Part shown: piece after piece, positions 42,350 to 51,672 of the stretch | How the letters are laid out: the number at the start of each line of letters is the position of its first letter | How positions within the stretch are numbered: the stretch's first letter is position 1 | Assembly (NCBI GenBank): GCA_050998755.1 | Contig: JBPCPW010000011.1 | Location: 1 to 64,000 of the forward strand | From: JAXDLW01 sp050998755 | Lineage (GTDB): Bacteria; Chloroflexota; Dormibacteria; DASZGP01 | Reading direction: 5' to 3' | Length of the DNA: 64,000 nucleotides | Made by a program: the position numbers and the translations under genes | The notes under the pieces: model-generated | The model's input: the letters and a program-made list of their open reading frames with translations, nothing else | The model's database searches: none | Told to the model about the DNA's origin: nothing

Positions 42350-43969
42350 TTACGGCCCGACCAGCACCCCGGGGTTGAGGATGCCTGATGGGTCGAGGGC
42401 GCCCTTGGCGGCCTGCAGCGCGGCTCCGAAGAGGTCGGGGCGCTGACGGTCGTACCACGGCCGGTGCACCCGGCCCACGGCGTGGTGGTGGGTGATGGTT
42501 CCCCCGGCCTCGAGCAGGGCCTCGGACACCGCTGACTTCACCTCATCCCACTGCTGGACCTGGTCTCCCCAGCGGCCGGGAGCGATGACGCTGAAGTAGG
42601 GCGCGGGCCCGTCCGGGTAAACGTGGGTGAATCGGCAGGTCACGAGGCCCGGCCCACACACCTCGGCGATCGCCCGGCCGGCCACCTCCATGACCCTCGC
42701 GTGGAGTTCGTCGAACCGATCCCAGGTGCAGCCGGTCTCAAATGTCTCCGCGACCATCCCCAGCCGGGCCAGGGCATCGCGGAGATAGGGAGCTCGCAAA
42801 AAGGATTGCCGCCATGCGCCGGCCGCACCATCCTGCCCGCGCCCACCCGCGCCTGACTCATCCTCCGCGTACCGGGGCTCGTCCAGCTCGGCGCCAGCCT
42901 CGCGGCAGATCGCCGTGGCTCGCTTTAGCCAGGGCTGCACTGGGTGGTCGGCCGACTCGAAGGCCAGCACCAGGAGCGCACCAACCCCGGCCGTGCCTGC
43001 CGACAGGGCCGCCTCGTTGCCATCGAGCAGGCGGCAATTGGTGGGGTACAGCCGGGACTGAGCGACAGCGCGCACCGCCGCGACCCCGTCCGCGAAGGCG
43101 CCGAACCGGGCCGTCACCGAGCCTCTCCAGCGGGGCCTTGGCACAACCCGCATCCAGGCCTCGGTGATGATCCCCAGAGCGCCCTCCGAACCCAGGAACA
43201 AGCGGTCTGGTGACGGACCGGCGCCCGATCCGGGAAGTCGCCGGGTCTGCACCACACCCGAGGGGGTGATCACGCGCATGGCCTCGGTGAGGTCGTCGAT
43301 GTGGGTGTAGAGGGTGGCGAAATGCCCGCCGGCGCGGGTCGCCAGCCAGCCGCCCAAGGTGGAGAACTCGAACGACTGGGGGAAATGCCGCAGCGTCAAT
43401 CCATGGGGACGGAGCTGGTCCTCCAGGCCCGGTCCCAGCGCGCCGGCCTGGACCCGCGCAGCGAGGCCGAGGGAATCGATCTCCAGCACCCGGTCCATGG
43501 CGCCCATGTCGAGTGAGACCACCCCCCGGAACGAGTCGCCCACCAGGGGCTCGATGCCTCCCACGACAGACGAACCCCCACCGTAGGGGATGACCGCCAG
43601 GCGCTCGGTCTGACACCACTCGAGGATCTCGGAAACCTCGGCCTCGGTGCGCGGGCGCGCGATGATGTCGGGCGGGGTGTCGAGCCGGCCGAGGAGGTTA
43701 CGCACGACGTCGCGAAAGGCCTTGCCATGGGTGTGGGCCGCGCGGTCCGCGGTGTCGGTCGTGCAGATCGAGGCGAGCGCCGTCGGGGCCACGACGCGGG
43801 ACGGACGGAGATCCAGCGAATCGATGGCGGGCGGCTCATGGAGCTCGGGCCGGGCGCCGATCAGGCCGGTGACGGTGTCGCGCAGACGGTCTAGCTCCTC
43901 CCCGGCGACAGCTTCCTCCTCCCGGCCCCAGCCCCACCAGGAGCGGGTGCGGGTAGGGCCCTCAGTCAC
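42350..43969 (-). CDS. FAD-binding oxidase, alkylglycerone-phosphate synthase-like
   Basis: An N-terminal WWGWG motif (residues 11-15) and a PCMH-type FAD-binding domain with VIPYGGGSSVVGGIEP are followed by a C-terminal cap. THHHAVGRVHRPWYDRQ near residue 500 is the histidine cluster known from alkyl-DHAP synthases. The family swaps the acyl chain of acyl-dihydroxyacetone phosphate for a fatty alcohol in ether-lipid synthesis; the substrate here is inferred. It follows the coiled-coil gene by 5 bp and an SDR further upstream, probably one operon. Its last 47 bp are duplicated at 41423-41469. Confidence 0.85.
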   Translation of the reverse strand: MTEGPTRTRSWWGWGREEEAVAGEELDRLRDTVTGLIGARPELHEPPAIDSLDLRPSRVVAPTALASICTTDTADRAAHTHGKAFRDVVRNLLGRLDTPPDIIARPRTEAEVSEILEWCQTERLAVIPYGGGSSVVGGIEPLVGDSFRGVVSLDMGAMDRVLEIDSLGLAARVQAGALGPGLEDQLRPHGLTLRHFPQSFEFSTLGGWLATRAGGHFATLYTHIDDLTEAMRVITPSGVVQTRRLPGSGAGPSPDRLFLGSEGALGIITEAWMRVVPRPRWRGSVTARFGAFADGVAAVRAVAQSRLYPTNCRLLDGNEAALSAGTAGVGALLVLAFESADHPVQPWLKRATAICREAGAELDEPRYAEDESGAGGRGQDGAAGAWRQSFLRAPYLRDALARLGMVAETFETGCTWDRFDELHARVMEVAGRAIAEVCGPGLVTCRFTHVYPDGPAPYFSVIAPGRWGDQVQQWDEVKSAVSEALLEAGGTITHHHAVGRVHRPWYDRQRPDLFGAALQAAKGALDPSGILNPGVLVGP

Positions 43970-43974
43970 CGAGG

Positions 43975-44445
43975 TCAGCGCCGGGTCTTGTCCCCACCGC
44001 CGAGGCCCCCGCGAAGCGCGCGCGGTATCGGCAATCGATCGAGTGGCTCGATCACCTTCTTCTGTACGTCCACCGCCAACTTCTCGATCGCGCGCAGGCT
44101 GCGGTTCATCTGGTCCGCGGTCTCGCTGAGCCGCTCCAGCCGCTCCAGCACGCTGATCACCCGGTCGACCCCCACATCCTTATCGAGGCGGTCAAGCAGT
44201 TCAGCGGCGCGCTCCGCCGAGGCCGCCAGGCGATCCAGCCGCGACGCGTCGATCAGGTCGAGGATCTCTGCAGCGCGCTCCGCGGCCTCGGCGAGGTGGT
44301 CGATCCGGTCCGCGCTGAGCCGGTCGAGGATCTCGGCCGCGCGGTCCGCGGAGCTTGCCAGCCGCTCCATGGCCCTTGCGGCGGTATCGATTCCCGTGAG
44401 CTGGCCGACCATCTGGAGGGAGCCGCGGACGAGGTCGGTCAGCAC
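43975..44445 (-). CDS. Coiled-coil protein with ~22-residue tandem repeats
   Basis: The 156-residue protein contains three successive helical repeats of about 22 residues: ADRAAEILDRLSADRIDHLA, AERAAEILDLIDASRLDRLA and AERAAELLDRLDKD. Further heptad-like helices (VISVLERLERLSETADQM) and a basic tail follow. No signal peptide or membrane helix. The strictly amphipathic pattern suggests a coiled-coil, scaffold or lipid/granule-surface role like phasins, but I know no family. It lies 5 bp upstream of the flavoprotein gene in the same direction. Confidence 0.7.
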   Translation of the reverse strand: MLTDLVRGSLQMVGQLTGIDTAARAMERLASSADRAAEILDRLSADRIDHLAEAAERAAEILDLIDASRLDRLAASAERAAELLDRLDKDVGVDRVISVLERLERLSETADQMNRSLRAIEKLAVDVQKKVIEPLDRLPIPRALRGGLGGGDKTRR

Positions 44446-44549
44446 CGCCGGGGCGCCGGGGAGCGGCGGCCGCCCGGAACGGGGGGGAGGTGTGCCTCGC
44501 CGCTCCTCGCGGGGCGGGGGCGGCTGCCGGGTGGGCTTGCGTGGCGCGG

Positions 44550-45302
44550 CTACGGCCCGCCCCGCACGTAGAGCACCTGCCCGGAGACAAATCCAGCGTC
44601 GTCACTGCAGAGGAACGTGATGGCACCGGCGAGGTCCTCCGGCGTGCCGACTCGCTGCAGCGGGATCATCGCCGCCGCCCCCTGCTTGAACTGCTCGTAA
44701 TCCAGGCCCATGCGCTCCGCGGTCGACTGGGTCATGCGGGTATCAACAAAACCCGGGGCAACCGCGTTGACGTTGATGTTGAAGCGCCCGAGCTCCAGTG
44801 CCAGTGTCCTGGCCATCCCCTGGAGGCCCGCTTTGGCAGTCGAATAGTTGGTCTGGCCGCGGTTGCCCAGTGCCGACGTCGAGGACAGGAAGACCATCTT
44901 TCCGTACTTTCGCGGCGTCATGTGCTTCTGGGCGGCCTGGGCGCACAGGAAGGTGCCCTTCAGGTGGGTATCGATGACCGCGTCCCAGTCCTCGTCGATC
45001 ATCTTGTGGACCAGGTTGTCGCGGATGATGCCCGCGCAGGCCACCAGGATATCGACCTGCCCGTACTTCTCCATGACCTGGTCGAACATCGCCTCGACCG
45101 CGGGGCGCTGGGTGACGTCGCAGGCAATTGCCGACCCCTTGCCCCCGGCGGCTTCGATCTCCGACACCACCTCCTGGGCCGGGGCCACGTCGAGGTCGGC
45201 AACGGCAACGATCGCCCCCTCCGAAGCGAGGCGCTTCGCAGTGGCGGCACCGATACCGCGGCCGGCCCCGGTGATCACGGCCACCCGGTTGTCAAAACGC
45301 AT
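44550..45302 (-). CDS. Short-chain dehydrogenase/reductase, FabG-like
   Basis: The Rossmann motif TGAGRGIG is at residues 11-18 and the catalytic Ser140, Tyr153 and Lys157 lie in YSTAKAG context. The NAG-type motif reads ACAG, and AVAPGFVDTRM follows the active site. It reduces a 3-oxoacyl or other ketone with NAD(P)H; FabG/PhaB-like acts are likely. ATG at 45302 has aggaggt nearby. Head of the presumed operon with the coiled-coil and flavoprotein genes; divergent from the aquaporin gene. Confidence 0.92.
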   Translation of the reverse strand: MRFDNRVAVITGAGRGIGAATAKRLASEGAIVAVADLDVAPAQEVVSEIEAAGGKGSAIACDVTQRPAVEAMFDQVMEKYGQVDILVACAGIIRDNLVHKMIDEDWDAVIDTHLKGTFLCAQAAQKHMTPRKYGKMVFLSSTSALGNRGQTNYSTAKAGLQGMARTLALELGRFNINVNAVAPGFVDTRMTQSTAERMGLDYEQFKQGAAAMIPLQRVGTPEDLAGAITFLCSDDAGFVSGQVLYVRGGP

Positions 45303-45406
45303 CGCGAACCTCCTTGTCGGTGCCGGTCCCGAGACTTCGGAGCGTCCGGGCCGGGTGGGATATTAGCGCCGATATACTTCTGGCGTTTCAGACCAGGGAG
45401 GGGCAG

Positions 45407-46150
45407 ATGAAGCAGGCGCGCGTTCTAACGGCAGAATTCCTCGGCACCTTCGCGCTGGTGTTCTTCGGTGCCGGCGCGATCTGCGCCGATGCCCTTCTGC
45501 GCGACAAGATCCCGTTTGGCCCTGGAGACCTGCTGGTGGTGGCGACCGCTCACGCCATGGTTCTCGGGGTGATGGTCACCGGGCTCGGGCACATCTCCGG
45601 TGGCCACTTCAACCCCGCGGTCACCGTTGCCGCGGCGGTCACCCGCAAGATCGCGCCGACCCTTGCGGGGATGTACATCGTGACCCAGCTGGTGGCCGGC
45701 ATCCTGGCAGCGGCGCTGCTGAGATTCGTGTTCCCTGATGCCATTGCCGCGGCAGTCAAGCTCGGCGCGCCGGTCCCCACGCCGGGGTTTGGCGGGATCC
45801 ACGCCATCGTGCTGGAGGCGGTGATGACCTTCTTCCTGGTAACCGTCGTGTTCGCCACCGCGATCGACCCGCGCGGGGCGTTCGGAAAGATTGCCGGGTT
45901 TGGGATCGGGTTTGTGCTGTTCTTCGACATCCTCCTCGGGGGCCCGCTCACCGGCGCGGCGATGAACCCGGCCCGGGCTTTCGGCCCCGCGCTGCTCGGA
46001 GGCGCGCTCGATGGCGCGCACTTCCTGACGTACTGGGTCGGCCCCGTGGTCGGGGCGGTGCTCGCGGCCCTGCTGTATGAGAACGTCCTGATCCACGCTG
46101 ATGAGGACGTCGAGAGCGACGTGCCGCCGCCCTCCACCGAGCGCATCTAG
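45407..46150 (+). CDS. MIP family channel (aquaporin/glycerol facilitator)
   Basis: Six membrane helices and both pore loops are present. The first is HFNPAVTV with NPA at residues 69-71, the second AMNPARAFGP with NPA at 187-189 and the selectivity-filter Arg190. ATG at 45407 is used because agggaggggc lies just upstream; the frame begins 31 codons earlier without merit. Length 247 residues is normal. The wide spacing and small residues around the filter leave water versus glycerol undecided. Confidence 0.94.
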   Translation: MKQARVLTAEFLGTFALVFFGAGAICADALLRDKIPFGPGDLLVVATAHAMVLGVMVTGLGHISGGHFNPAVTVAAAVTRKIAPTLAGMYIVTQLVAGILAAALLRFVFPDAIAAAVKLGAPVPTPGFGGIHAIVLEAVMTFFLVTVVFATAIDPRGAFGKIAGFGIGFVLFFDILLGGPLTGAAMNPARAFGPALLGGALDGAHFLTYWVGPVVGAVLAALLYENVLIHADEDVESDVPPPSTERI

Positions 46151-46190
46151 GCTGATCGCCCGCGCGGAGGGTGACCAGCCTGAGGAGCCA

Positions 46191-47072
46191 CTACAGCGGA
46201 AGTCTCTCCTGTTCGGGTTCGATGACGGCGGGGACGCTCTCCGGTGACGGGAGGCCGAGGTCCAGCAGTTGAGCCATCTGCAGGCCGTTGACCACCGCAT
46301 AGTTCGAACGGTTGTTGTTGAACAGCACGTGGACCTGCTCGGCCTCGGCGGCGAGGTGGCGGACTTTGGGGACCCACTCGCGGAGCGTCTCCTCGCGGTA
46401 CAGGTAGTCGAAGCGTTCGGTTGAGCTCGAGGCGTTCTTCACGTACCACTTCTGGCGATTGTGCCCGTGGAAGCGCAGCACCGCCAGGCGGGGGTCGGTG
46501 ACCACGATGTGCGGGGGCATGGTGGCGGTCCCGACCTGGGGCTCGTCCACACAGCAGTAGCTCATGCCCGATTCAGCCAGCAATTCGATCACCGAGTCGA
46601 ATCGGCCTGGCTCCGCCCAGCTGGCGTGGCGGAACTCCACTATCACCTGGTCGTGGGGATGACGGTCGGTCAGCCTGGAGACGAAGTCCATGTTGGCGGA
46701 GGAGGCCTTGAACCACGGCGGGAACTGGTAGTGAACCCCGGTCAACTTGCCGCTGTCGCGCATCGGTTTCAGCATGTCGAGAAAGTCCCGCTCCTCGGCC
46801 GGGGTCGGAGGACGCGGCTTGCCGTCCTCGCGCTCGTGCAAGGTCAGGCTGCGGTAGGCCTTGACGTTGAAGCGAAACCCGGGCGGGGTGGCGCCCACCC
46901 AGTTCTCGGCCACCCCCGGCCGGGGAATCCCGTAGAAGGTTGTGTCGACCTCCACGATGGCGAAAAACCGCGCGTAGTGTCCGAGGCGTTCGCCGGTAGG
47001 CAGCCCCTGCGGGTAGAAGTGTTTGTGGTCGGCCCAGTTGCAAGTTCCGACCAGCACCTTTCCCGCAGCCAT
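46191..47072 (-). CDS. DUF72 family protein
   Basis: The 293-residue protein has the TIM-barrel DUF72 features: VLVGTCNWADHKHFYP at the start, FAIVEVDTTFYGIPRP, YQFPPWFK, VEFRHASW, and near the end VHVLFNNNRSNYAVVNGLQM. The biochemical activity of DUF72 is unsettled. It is convergent with the aquaporin gene and divergent from the cysteine-rich protein gene. Confidence 0.92.
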   Translation of the reverse strand: MAAGKVLVGTCNWADHKHFYPQGLPTGERLGHYARFFAIVEVDTTFYGIPRPGVAENWVGATPPGFRFNVKAYRSLTLHEREDGKPRPPTPAEERDFLDMLKPMRDSGKLTGVHYQFPPWFKASSANMDFVSRLTDRHPHDQVIVEFRHASWAEPGRFDSVIELLAESGMSYCCVDEPQVGTATMPPHIVVTDPRLAVLRFHGHNRQKWYVKNASSSTERFDYLYREETLREWVPKVRHLAAEAEQVHVLFNNNRSNYAVVNGLQMAQLLDLGLPSPESVPAVIEPEQERLPL

Positions 47073-47128
47073 TTTGTCCAGCCTACTGGCGATGTCTGCA
47101 ACCTCCGCGGCGACTATAGTGAGCCTCT

Positions 47129-47746
47129 ATGGCTGAACCATGTGCCCACCCGGGATGTCCCCGCACCGATGCCCAGCCCTGCTCGTACGTCGATCGCCGC
47201 AGTCGTGGATGTGGATACTCCTGGTGCCCCGACCATTCCGCGCCATTCAACAACCTGAACTTCTGCCGGCGCCACGGTGGCGTGATGCGGGCGATCGCGG
47301 CGAACCCCTATGACACCATCGAGCCTCCCGACCTCGACAGCCGCGCCCTGTCACTGACCGAGTGGGTTTCGGCCGACCTCGACAAGGACGTGAGGGCGTT
47401 CCTGGCCAAGATGCAGAAGCCCGACGACGGCACCTCCGTGACCCTCCACCCTCTGCGCCTGGTCATCCAACGTACGCCCTACAGTCGCGGCTGGACCCGG
47501 GTCTGGACCCTGTCGGCCGCCACCGGGGTGCTCAAGAAGATCGGGGTTGAGGTGGACGAGGACCGCGACTTTGAGGTCAAGGCAACGGTTGACGGCAACG
47601 CCGTGGCGGCCTCGGTGCCGCCGTGGATCGGTGACCGCGGCACCCAGATCGCACCCGAGGCAGCCGATCGCAAGCGGGCACAATTCCGCGAGGATCTGGT
47701 CGCCGCGATGAGCAAGGCGGCCCTCTCCGAACCCCTCTGGCGCTAG
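47129..47746 (+). CDS. Hypothetical protein with an N-terminal Cys/His-rich zinc module
   Basis: The first ~50 residues hold many metal-ligand candidates: CAHPGCPRTDAQPC, CGYSWCPDH and FCRRHGG. This could bind one or two zinc ions in a treble-clef-like module. The remaining 150 residues form an alpha/beta domain (HPLRLVIQRTPYSRGWTRVW, VEVDEDRDFEVKATVDG) with no membrane segment. I do not recognise a family. It is followed at 41 bp by the AI-2E-type permease gene; a GC palindrome at 47754-47770 lies between them. Confidence 0.65.
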   Translation: MAEPCAHPGCPRTDAQPCSYVDRRSRGCGYSWCPDHSAPFNNLNFCRRHGGVMRAIAANPYDTIEPPDLDSRALSLTEWVSADLDKDVRAFLAKMQKPDDGTSVTLHPLRLVIQRTPYSRGWTRVWTLSAATGVLKKIGVEVDEDRDFEVKATVDGNAVAASVPPWIGDRGTQIAPEAADRKRAQFREDLVAAMSKAALSEPLWR

Positions 47747-47787
47747 GCCGGCCCGGTCCCCAGGGGACCGATCCCGGCGACTGAACG

Positions 47788-49101
47788 ATGAGTAACTGGG
47801 CCGGCCAGGAACGCCGCCGCCAGGAGCGCCGCCGCGCTGGCGACCGTGCCCGGGCCGAGGCGGTCGCGGGGACTCGTCGCGGACCGTGGGGTGACCTGCA
47901 CAGCCCGGTTCGGTTCCTGGTCTTCCTGCTCATCGCCCTGGTCCTCCTCCTGCTCTATCAGCAGACCGAGTTCTTCGTCAGCCGGGTGGTCGGGGTGTTG
48001 CTGCTTTTTGTCTTCGCGGCCATCGTGGCGATGCTGCTCAACCCCCTGGTGGATGCGGTGGCGGCGCTGGAGGGAATGCACCATCACCGGGGGATGGCGG
48101 TGCTGGCAGTCAACTGCCTGATCCTCGCCGCCGTGGTTTCCATCGGCGCTTTGCTGACGCCGGCCCTGGCGCAGCAGGGATCTGCCCTGGGGGCGGAGGC
48201 TCCACGGCTGGCGAGCAAGGTCAACGATGCCCTGCTCGGAGCGCAGTCAACCCTCAACAATCGGGGGATCCCGGTGCACTTTGGCGTTCCGAATGGGCTG
48301 GAGTCGCTGGTCGCCCCGGCTCTTGGTTCCGCCCTGCAGTTGCTTTCGGCAACGATCGGGGCGGTCATCAACATCCTGCTCATCGTGGTCATCGCCATCT
48401 ACCTGCAGATGCAGGGCCGCGGGATGATCGCCACCCTGCGTCAGCTCTTCCCACGCCAGCAGGCGCTGTTCGATTTCACCCTGCTCACCGCGGGGTCAAC
48501 GCTGGCCGGCTACGTGCGCGGCCAGGTGGTGCTGGCGGCGGTGATGGCCGTTTACACCGGCGTTGGCCTGTCGCTGATCGGGGTTCATTTCGCGCTGGTG
48601 ATCGCGTTCATCACCTTTCTGCTCGAACTTGTTCCACTGGTGGGGGCGCCGGTGGCAATGGCCCTGGCGGTGCTGGCGGCCCTGCTCCAGGGGCCAAACC
48701 TCGCGCTCATCACGCTGGTCTTCACCCTTGCCGGACACATCGGCTTCGCGTACACCATCGGCCTCAAGCTGATCGGCGACGCCACCCGCGTCCACCCGCT
48801 GGTGGCGATGGCTGCGCTGCTCCTGGGCTCGCAGGTGGGGGGCGTGCTGGGTGCCCTGTTTGCCATCCCGCTGGCCGGGATCGTCAATGTCTACCTGGGG
48901 GCTCTCCTGCGCAGCCGCCGTGGCGGCGAGGCGTTCTCCCTGCCCGAGGGCGAGACCTCTGAGATGGGCCTTGACCAGCTGCCCAGTCTCGGCGAAGAGA
49001 TCGCCCAGATGGCCGAGGACGAGCGCCTGGTCGAGGAGCCGGTGCCCCACATCGAGCCGAGGCGCAGGCCGCCGCGCAAGCGGAGTGCGTCCAAGGGCTG
49101 A
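47788..49101 (+). CDS. AI-2E family transporter (PerM-like)
   Basis: A basic N-terminus rich in Arg precedes about eight membrane helices typical of the AI-2E/PerM family. Recognisable parts are LLFVFAAIVAMLLNPLVDAV, the QQALFDFTLLTAGSTLAGYVRG block and the LIGDATRVHPLVAMAALLLG and VGGVLGALFAIPLAGIVNVY ending. It is followed by an acidic then basic cytosolic tail of about 65 residues. Family members move small molecules, Na+/H+ or signals; the substrate cannot be assigned. Length 437 residues is slightly long because of the two tails. Confidence 0.9.
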   Translation: MSNWAGQERRRQERRRAGDRARAEAVAGTRRGPWGDLHSPVRFLVFLLIALVLLLLYQQTEFFVSRVVGVLLLFVFAAIVAMLLNPLVDAVAALEGMHHHRGMAVLAVNCLILAAVVSIGALLTPALAQQGSALGAEAPRLASKVNDALLGAQSTLNNRGIPVHFGVPNGLESLVAPALGSALQLLSATIGAVINILLIVVIAIYLQMQGRGMIATLRQLFPRQQALFDFTLLTAGSTLAGYVRGQVVLAAVMAVYTGVGLSLIGVHFALVIAFITFLLELVPLVGAPVAMALAVLAALLQGPNLALITLVFTLAGHIGFAYTIGLKLIGDATRVHPLVAMAALLLGSQVGGVLGALFAIPLAGIVNVYLGALLRSRRGGEAFSLPEGETSEMGLDQLPSLGEEIAQMAEDERLVEEPVPHIEPRRRPPRKRSASKG

Positions 49102-49135
49102 CCGTTGCGCAGGCTGATCGCGGCGGTGCCGCGGG

Positions 49136-49654
49136 TCAGTTGTGCTTGGTGAACCGGACGTGCCGGCGATGTTTCTGAGTGGCCCCGTCCTTGGGAACCA
49201 CGCTCAGTGAGCCATCTGCCTCCAGCACCACCTCCCTGGTTTCAGAGACGCTCTCAAGGCCATGCTCGCGGAGCGCTGCCAGGGCCTCCTCGTCGGTCAA
49301 CTCCTGTTTCTTCAGCTCGTCCTGGATCCACTTCCCGTTCCTGGAGACCACCACCGGCGAGGGCTCCACCAGGCGATTGAACCAGGGCACCCTGACCCGG
49401 ATGAAGCTGATCGCATAGTTCAGCGTCAGCAAGGTGACGATGATGATCAGGCCGCCGGTGATCGAGGCGTCGGGTCCGGTCATCGCCGGCTGCACCGCGT
49501 TGGCGACGAGCAGCACCACCACCAGGTCGAAGAGGGTCATCTGACCGACCTCGCGCTTGCCGAATAGGCGGAAGCCGAGCAGCAGGGCGAGGTAGATCGC
49601 TGCGGAGCGCAGGATGAGCTCCCACCAGGGAATGCCGAGCTCGAGGAAGTGCAT
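49136..49654 (-). CDS. DUF421 (YetF-like) membrane protein
   Basis: Three N-terminal membrane helices contain LLLGFRLFGKREVGQMTLFD, the family hallmark. A C-terminal cytosolic domain includes SPVVVSRNGKWIQDELKKQE and EEALAALREHGLESV. Role unknown, linked in spore formers to coat or membrane. The length of 172 residues is normal. It sits 10 bp downstream of the AidB-like dehydrogenase end on the same strand. Confidence 0.88.
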   Translation of the reverse strand: MHFLELGIPWWELILRSAAIYLALLLGFRLFGKREVGQMTLFDLVVVLLVANAVQPAMTGPDASITGGLIIIVTLLTLNYAISFIRVRVPWFNRLVEPSPVVVSRNGKWIQDELKKQELTDEEALAALREHGLESVSETREVVLEADGSLSVVPKDGATQKHRRHVRFTKHN

Positions 49655-49664
49655 TGACCGCAGC

Positions 49665-51503
49665 TTAGCCCAGCGCCAGGGCTCCGCCGCTCACGAACGG
49701 GCTCACCGCGGCCGCGGCGCGCCTGCCGGTGTCCATCCTCACCGCCCCCCCGCGCACGATGCCATCAAAGTCCTGCAGCCAGCTCGGGTCGTCAGCGACC
49801 GCGGCCTCGGCGGCGGGCCCGCCCAGGCGCGATGCAAACCGCGCGGCGAGGTACGCGAGGCGGCCACTCCCGGTGTCCTCGGCATGTTCGGCGGCCTGGG
49901 CCGCCAGCAGTGAGGCCATATAGGTGATGGCCATGCGGCGTTCGATGCGCCGCATCCTCAGCTGGGCGGCGTCGAGCTCCAGCGTGCCCAGCTGAGCGAC
50001 CTCGCCGGCCAAATCGCGTCCGCCCTGCGCCAGCGCCATCGCCACCTCCGCCGCGGGGCCTGCGTGTGCCTGCTCGCAGAGCCGGTCGACCTCGTCGAAG
50101 TACGCCGGACCGGCGCCCTTGGACAGGGCGCGCAGCGTGTCGAGGGCCATGATGTTGCCTGAGCCCTCCCAGATCGCGTGCACGTAGACGTCACGCAGCA
50201 GCCGGCCGTTGGGCCAGTCCTCGATGTAGCCATTTCCGCCGCGCACCTCCATCGCCTCGGTCGCCGACACCCGGGCACGCTCCGCGGCGTAGCCCTTCAG
50301 CACCGGGGTCAGGATGCGCAGCAGGCGGTCGGCCTCCGCGTCGCCGCGGTCGGCGCGCTCCAGCGTCTCGGCGACCGCCATCGCCGCGGAGAGGGTCGCC
50401 GTGGCGTCTGTCACCAGTTCCACCAGGGTGTCGCGCATCAGCGGGTGACGGTCCAGGTTGTCGCCAAACGTGACCCGCTGGCGGGTGTGCTCCAGCGACT
50501 CGAACACCCCCCGTCGCATCGAGCCGGCGGCGGCCAGGACGATCCCCGCGCGGGTGTGATTGACCATGTCGAGCATCTGTTTCATGCCACGGTCGAGGTC
50601 GCCGACCTGCCAGGCGAAGGCCCCCCGGAGGCCGATCTCGGCGGAGGCCAGCGCCCTGTTGCCAAATTTCGACTTGAGGCGGTGAAGGATGTAGGCGTTG
50701 CGCCGCGGGTCGGCGTTACCCGGATTGTCCTCGACGCCTTCGGGTAGTGCGCGCGGCATCAGGAAGAGCCCCAGCCCGCGGGTACCCTGGCCCGCGCCCT
50801 CCGGACGTGCCAGGACCAGGACGAGGTCGGCCGTCGGGTTGCTGCAGAACCATTTCTCGCCATACAGCCGCCAGCTGCCGTCGTCCTGCCGCACGGCGAC
50901 GCACTCGTTGGCCCCGACATCCGAGCCACCCGCCTTCTCGGTCATGAACATCGCCGCGGTGATCATCGTCGCGGGGTCATCGCTGGCGATCCTCGGGATC
51001 CACGTTTCGGCCAATACGGGGTCGTTGCGACGCAGCGTGCGGCACATCGCTGAGGCCATGCCGACGGGGCAGGCACAGATCGGCTGGTCGGCCTGCAGGA
51101 AGAGGTACTCGACCCCCACGTGGAGCCCCGCCGGCGCCACGCCGGGAAGACCCCGCCAGCCGGGGATGTTGCCCATTCTGACCAGTCCAAATTGGTGCTC
51201 GGTGCGCTCAACCTCGCGGAAGTAGGGGTGGTAGTCGACCTCGTCGACCCGCTGCCCACGGTGGTCGAACTGGCGCAGCACCGGCGGGTTCTGCTCGATG
51301 ATCGGCATCAGGGGCTCGACCCGGCTCGGGACCAGGGTCCCGGCGTCGCGCATGGCCGCCTCGGCGATCGGCCAGGTGGCTTCCCCAACAGAACGGCGGA
51401 CCAGCCAATGCAGGTGCTCGTCGGCACGGTACCAGTTCTGCTCCTCGACCTCCGGGATGTGATGCGCCCCGCTGCTCAACTCGCTCAGCCTGCGCGTCTC
51501 CAC
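49665..51503 (-). CDS. AidB-like acyl-CoA dehydrogenase
   Basis: The large (612-residue) flavoprotein resembles AidB. It shows an N-terminal extension with HIPEVEEQNWYRADEHLHWL, a middle domain MFMTEKAGGSDVGANECVAV, and the C-terminal helical block MEVRGGNGYIEDWPNGRLLR plus IWEGSGNIMALDTLRAL. AidB binds DNA and is tied to alkylation defence in E. coli; other members act on long acyl-CoA. GTG at 51503 is preferred; a TTG at 51572 is also in frame. It is divergent from the NiCoT gene. Confidence 0.87.
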   Translation of the reverse strand: METRRLSELSSGAHHIPEVEEQNWYRADEHLHWLVRRSVGEATWPIAEAAMRDAGTLVPSRVEPLMPIIEQNPPVLRQFDHRGQRVDEVDYHPYFREVERTEHQFGLVRMGNIPGWRGLPGVAPAGLHVGVEYLFLQADQPICACPVGMASAMCRTLRRNDPVLAETWIPRIASDDPATMITAAMFMTEKAGGSDVGANECVAVRQDDGSWRLYGEKWFCSNPTADLVLVLARPEGAGQGTRGLGLFLMPRALPEGVEDNPGNADPRRNAYILHRLKSKFGNRALASAEIGLRGAFAWQVGDLDRGMKQMLDMVNHTRAGIVLAAAGSMRRGVFESLEHTRQRVTFGDNLDRHPLMRDTLVELVTDATATLSAAMAVAETLERADRGDAEADRLLRILTPVLKGYAAERARVSATEAMEVRGGNGYIEDWPNGRLLRDVYVHAIWEGSGNIMALDTLRALSKGAGPAYFDEVDRLCEQAHAGPAAEVAMALAQGGRDLAGEVAQLGTLELDAAQLRMRRIERRMAITYMASLLAAQAAEHAEDTGSGRLAYLAARFASRLGGPAAEAAVADDPSWLQDFDGIVRGGAVRMDTGRRAAAAVSPFVSGGALALG

Positions 51504-51672
51504 CCCGCAAACATACCGCCAATTCGACCGCCCGCCACCGTCACCGAACTCGATGTTGCGACTCAGTCCCAATAAGCTCTATGCTGCGGCAGGGGTTGAT
51601 CCGGGCCGGGTTGGGCTCCGAATCATTCTTCGAACTGATTTCGCACGACTAACCTGAAGCGGAGGGACCCAG

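Noticed and set aside
47754..47770. GC palindrome cggtcccc-a-ggggaccg as a terminator
   Set aside because: The loop is a single base and no T-run follows; it may be chance in GC-rich DNA.
51573..51672. Possible cobalamin riboswitch upstream of the Ni/Co transporter
   Set aside because: The leader is only ~100 bp and lacks a B12-box-like element; only a weak palindrome is present.
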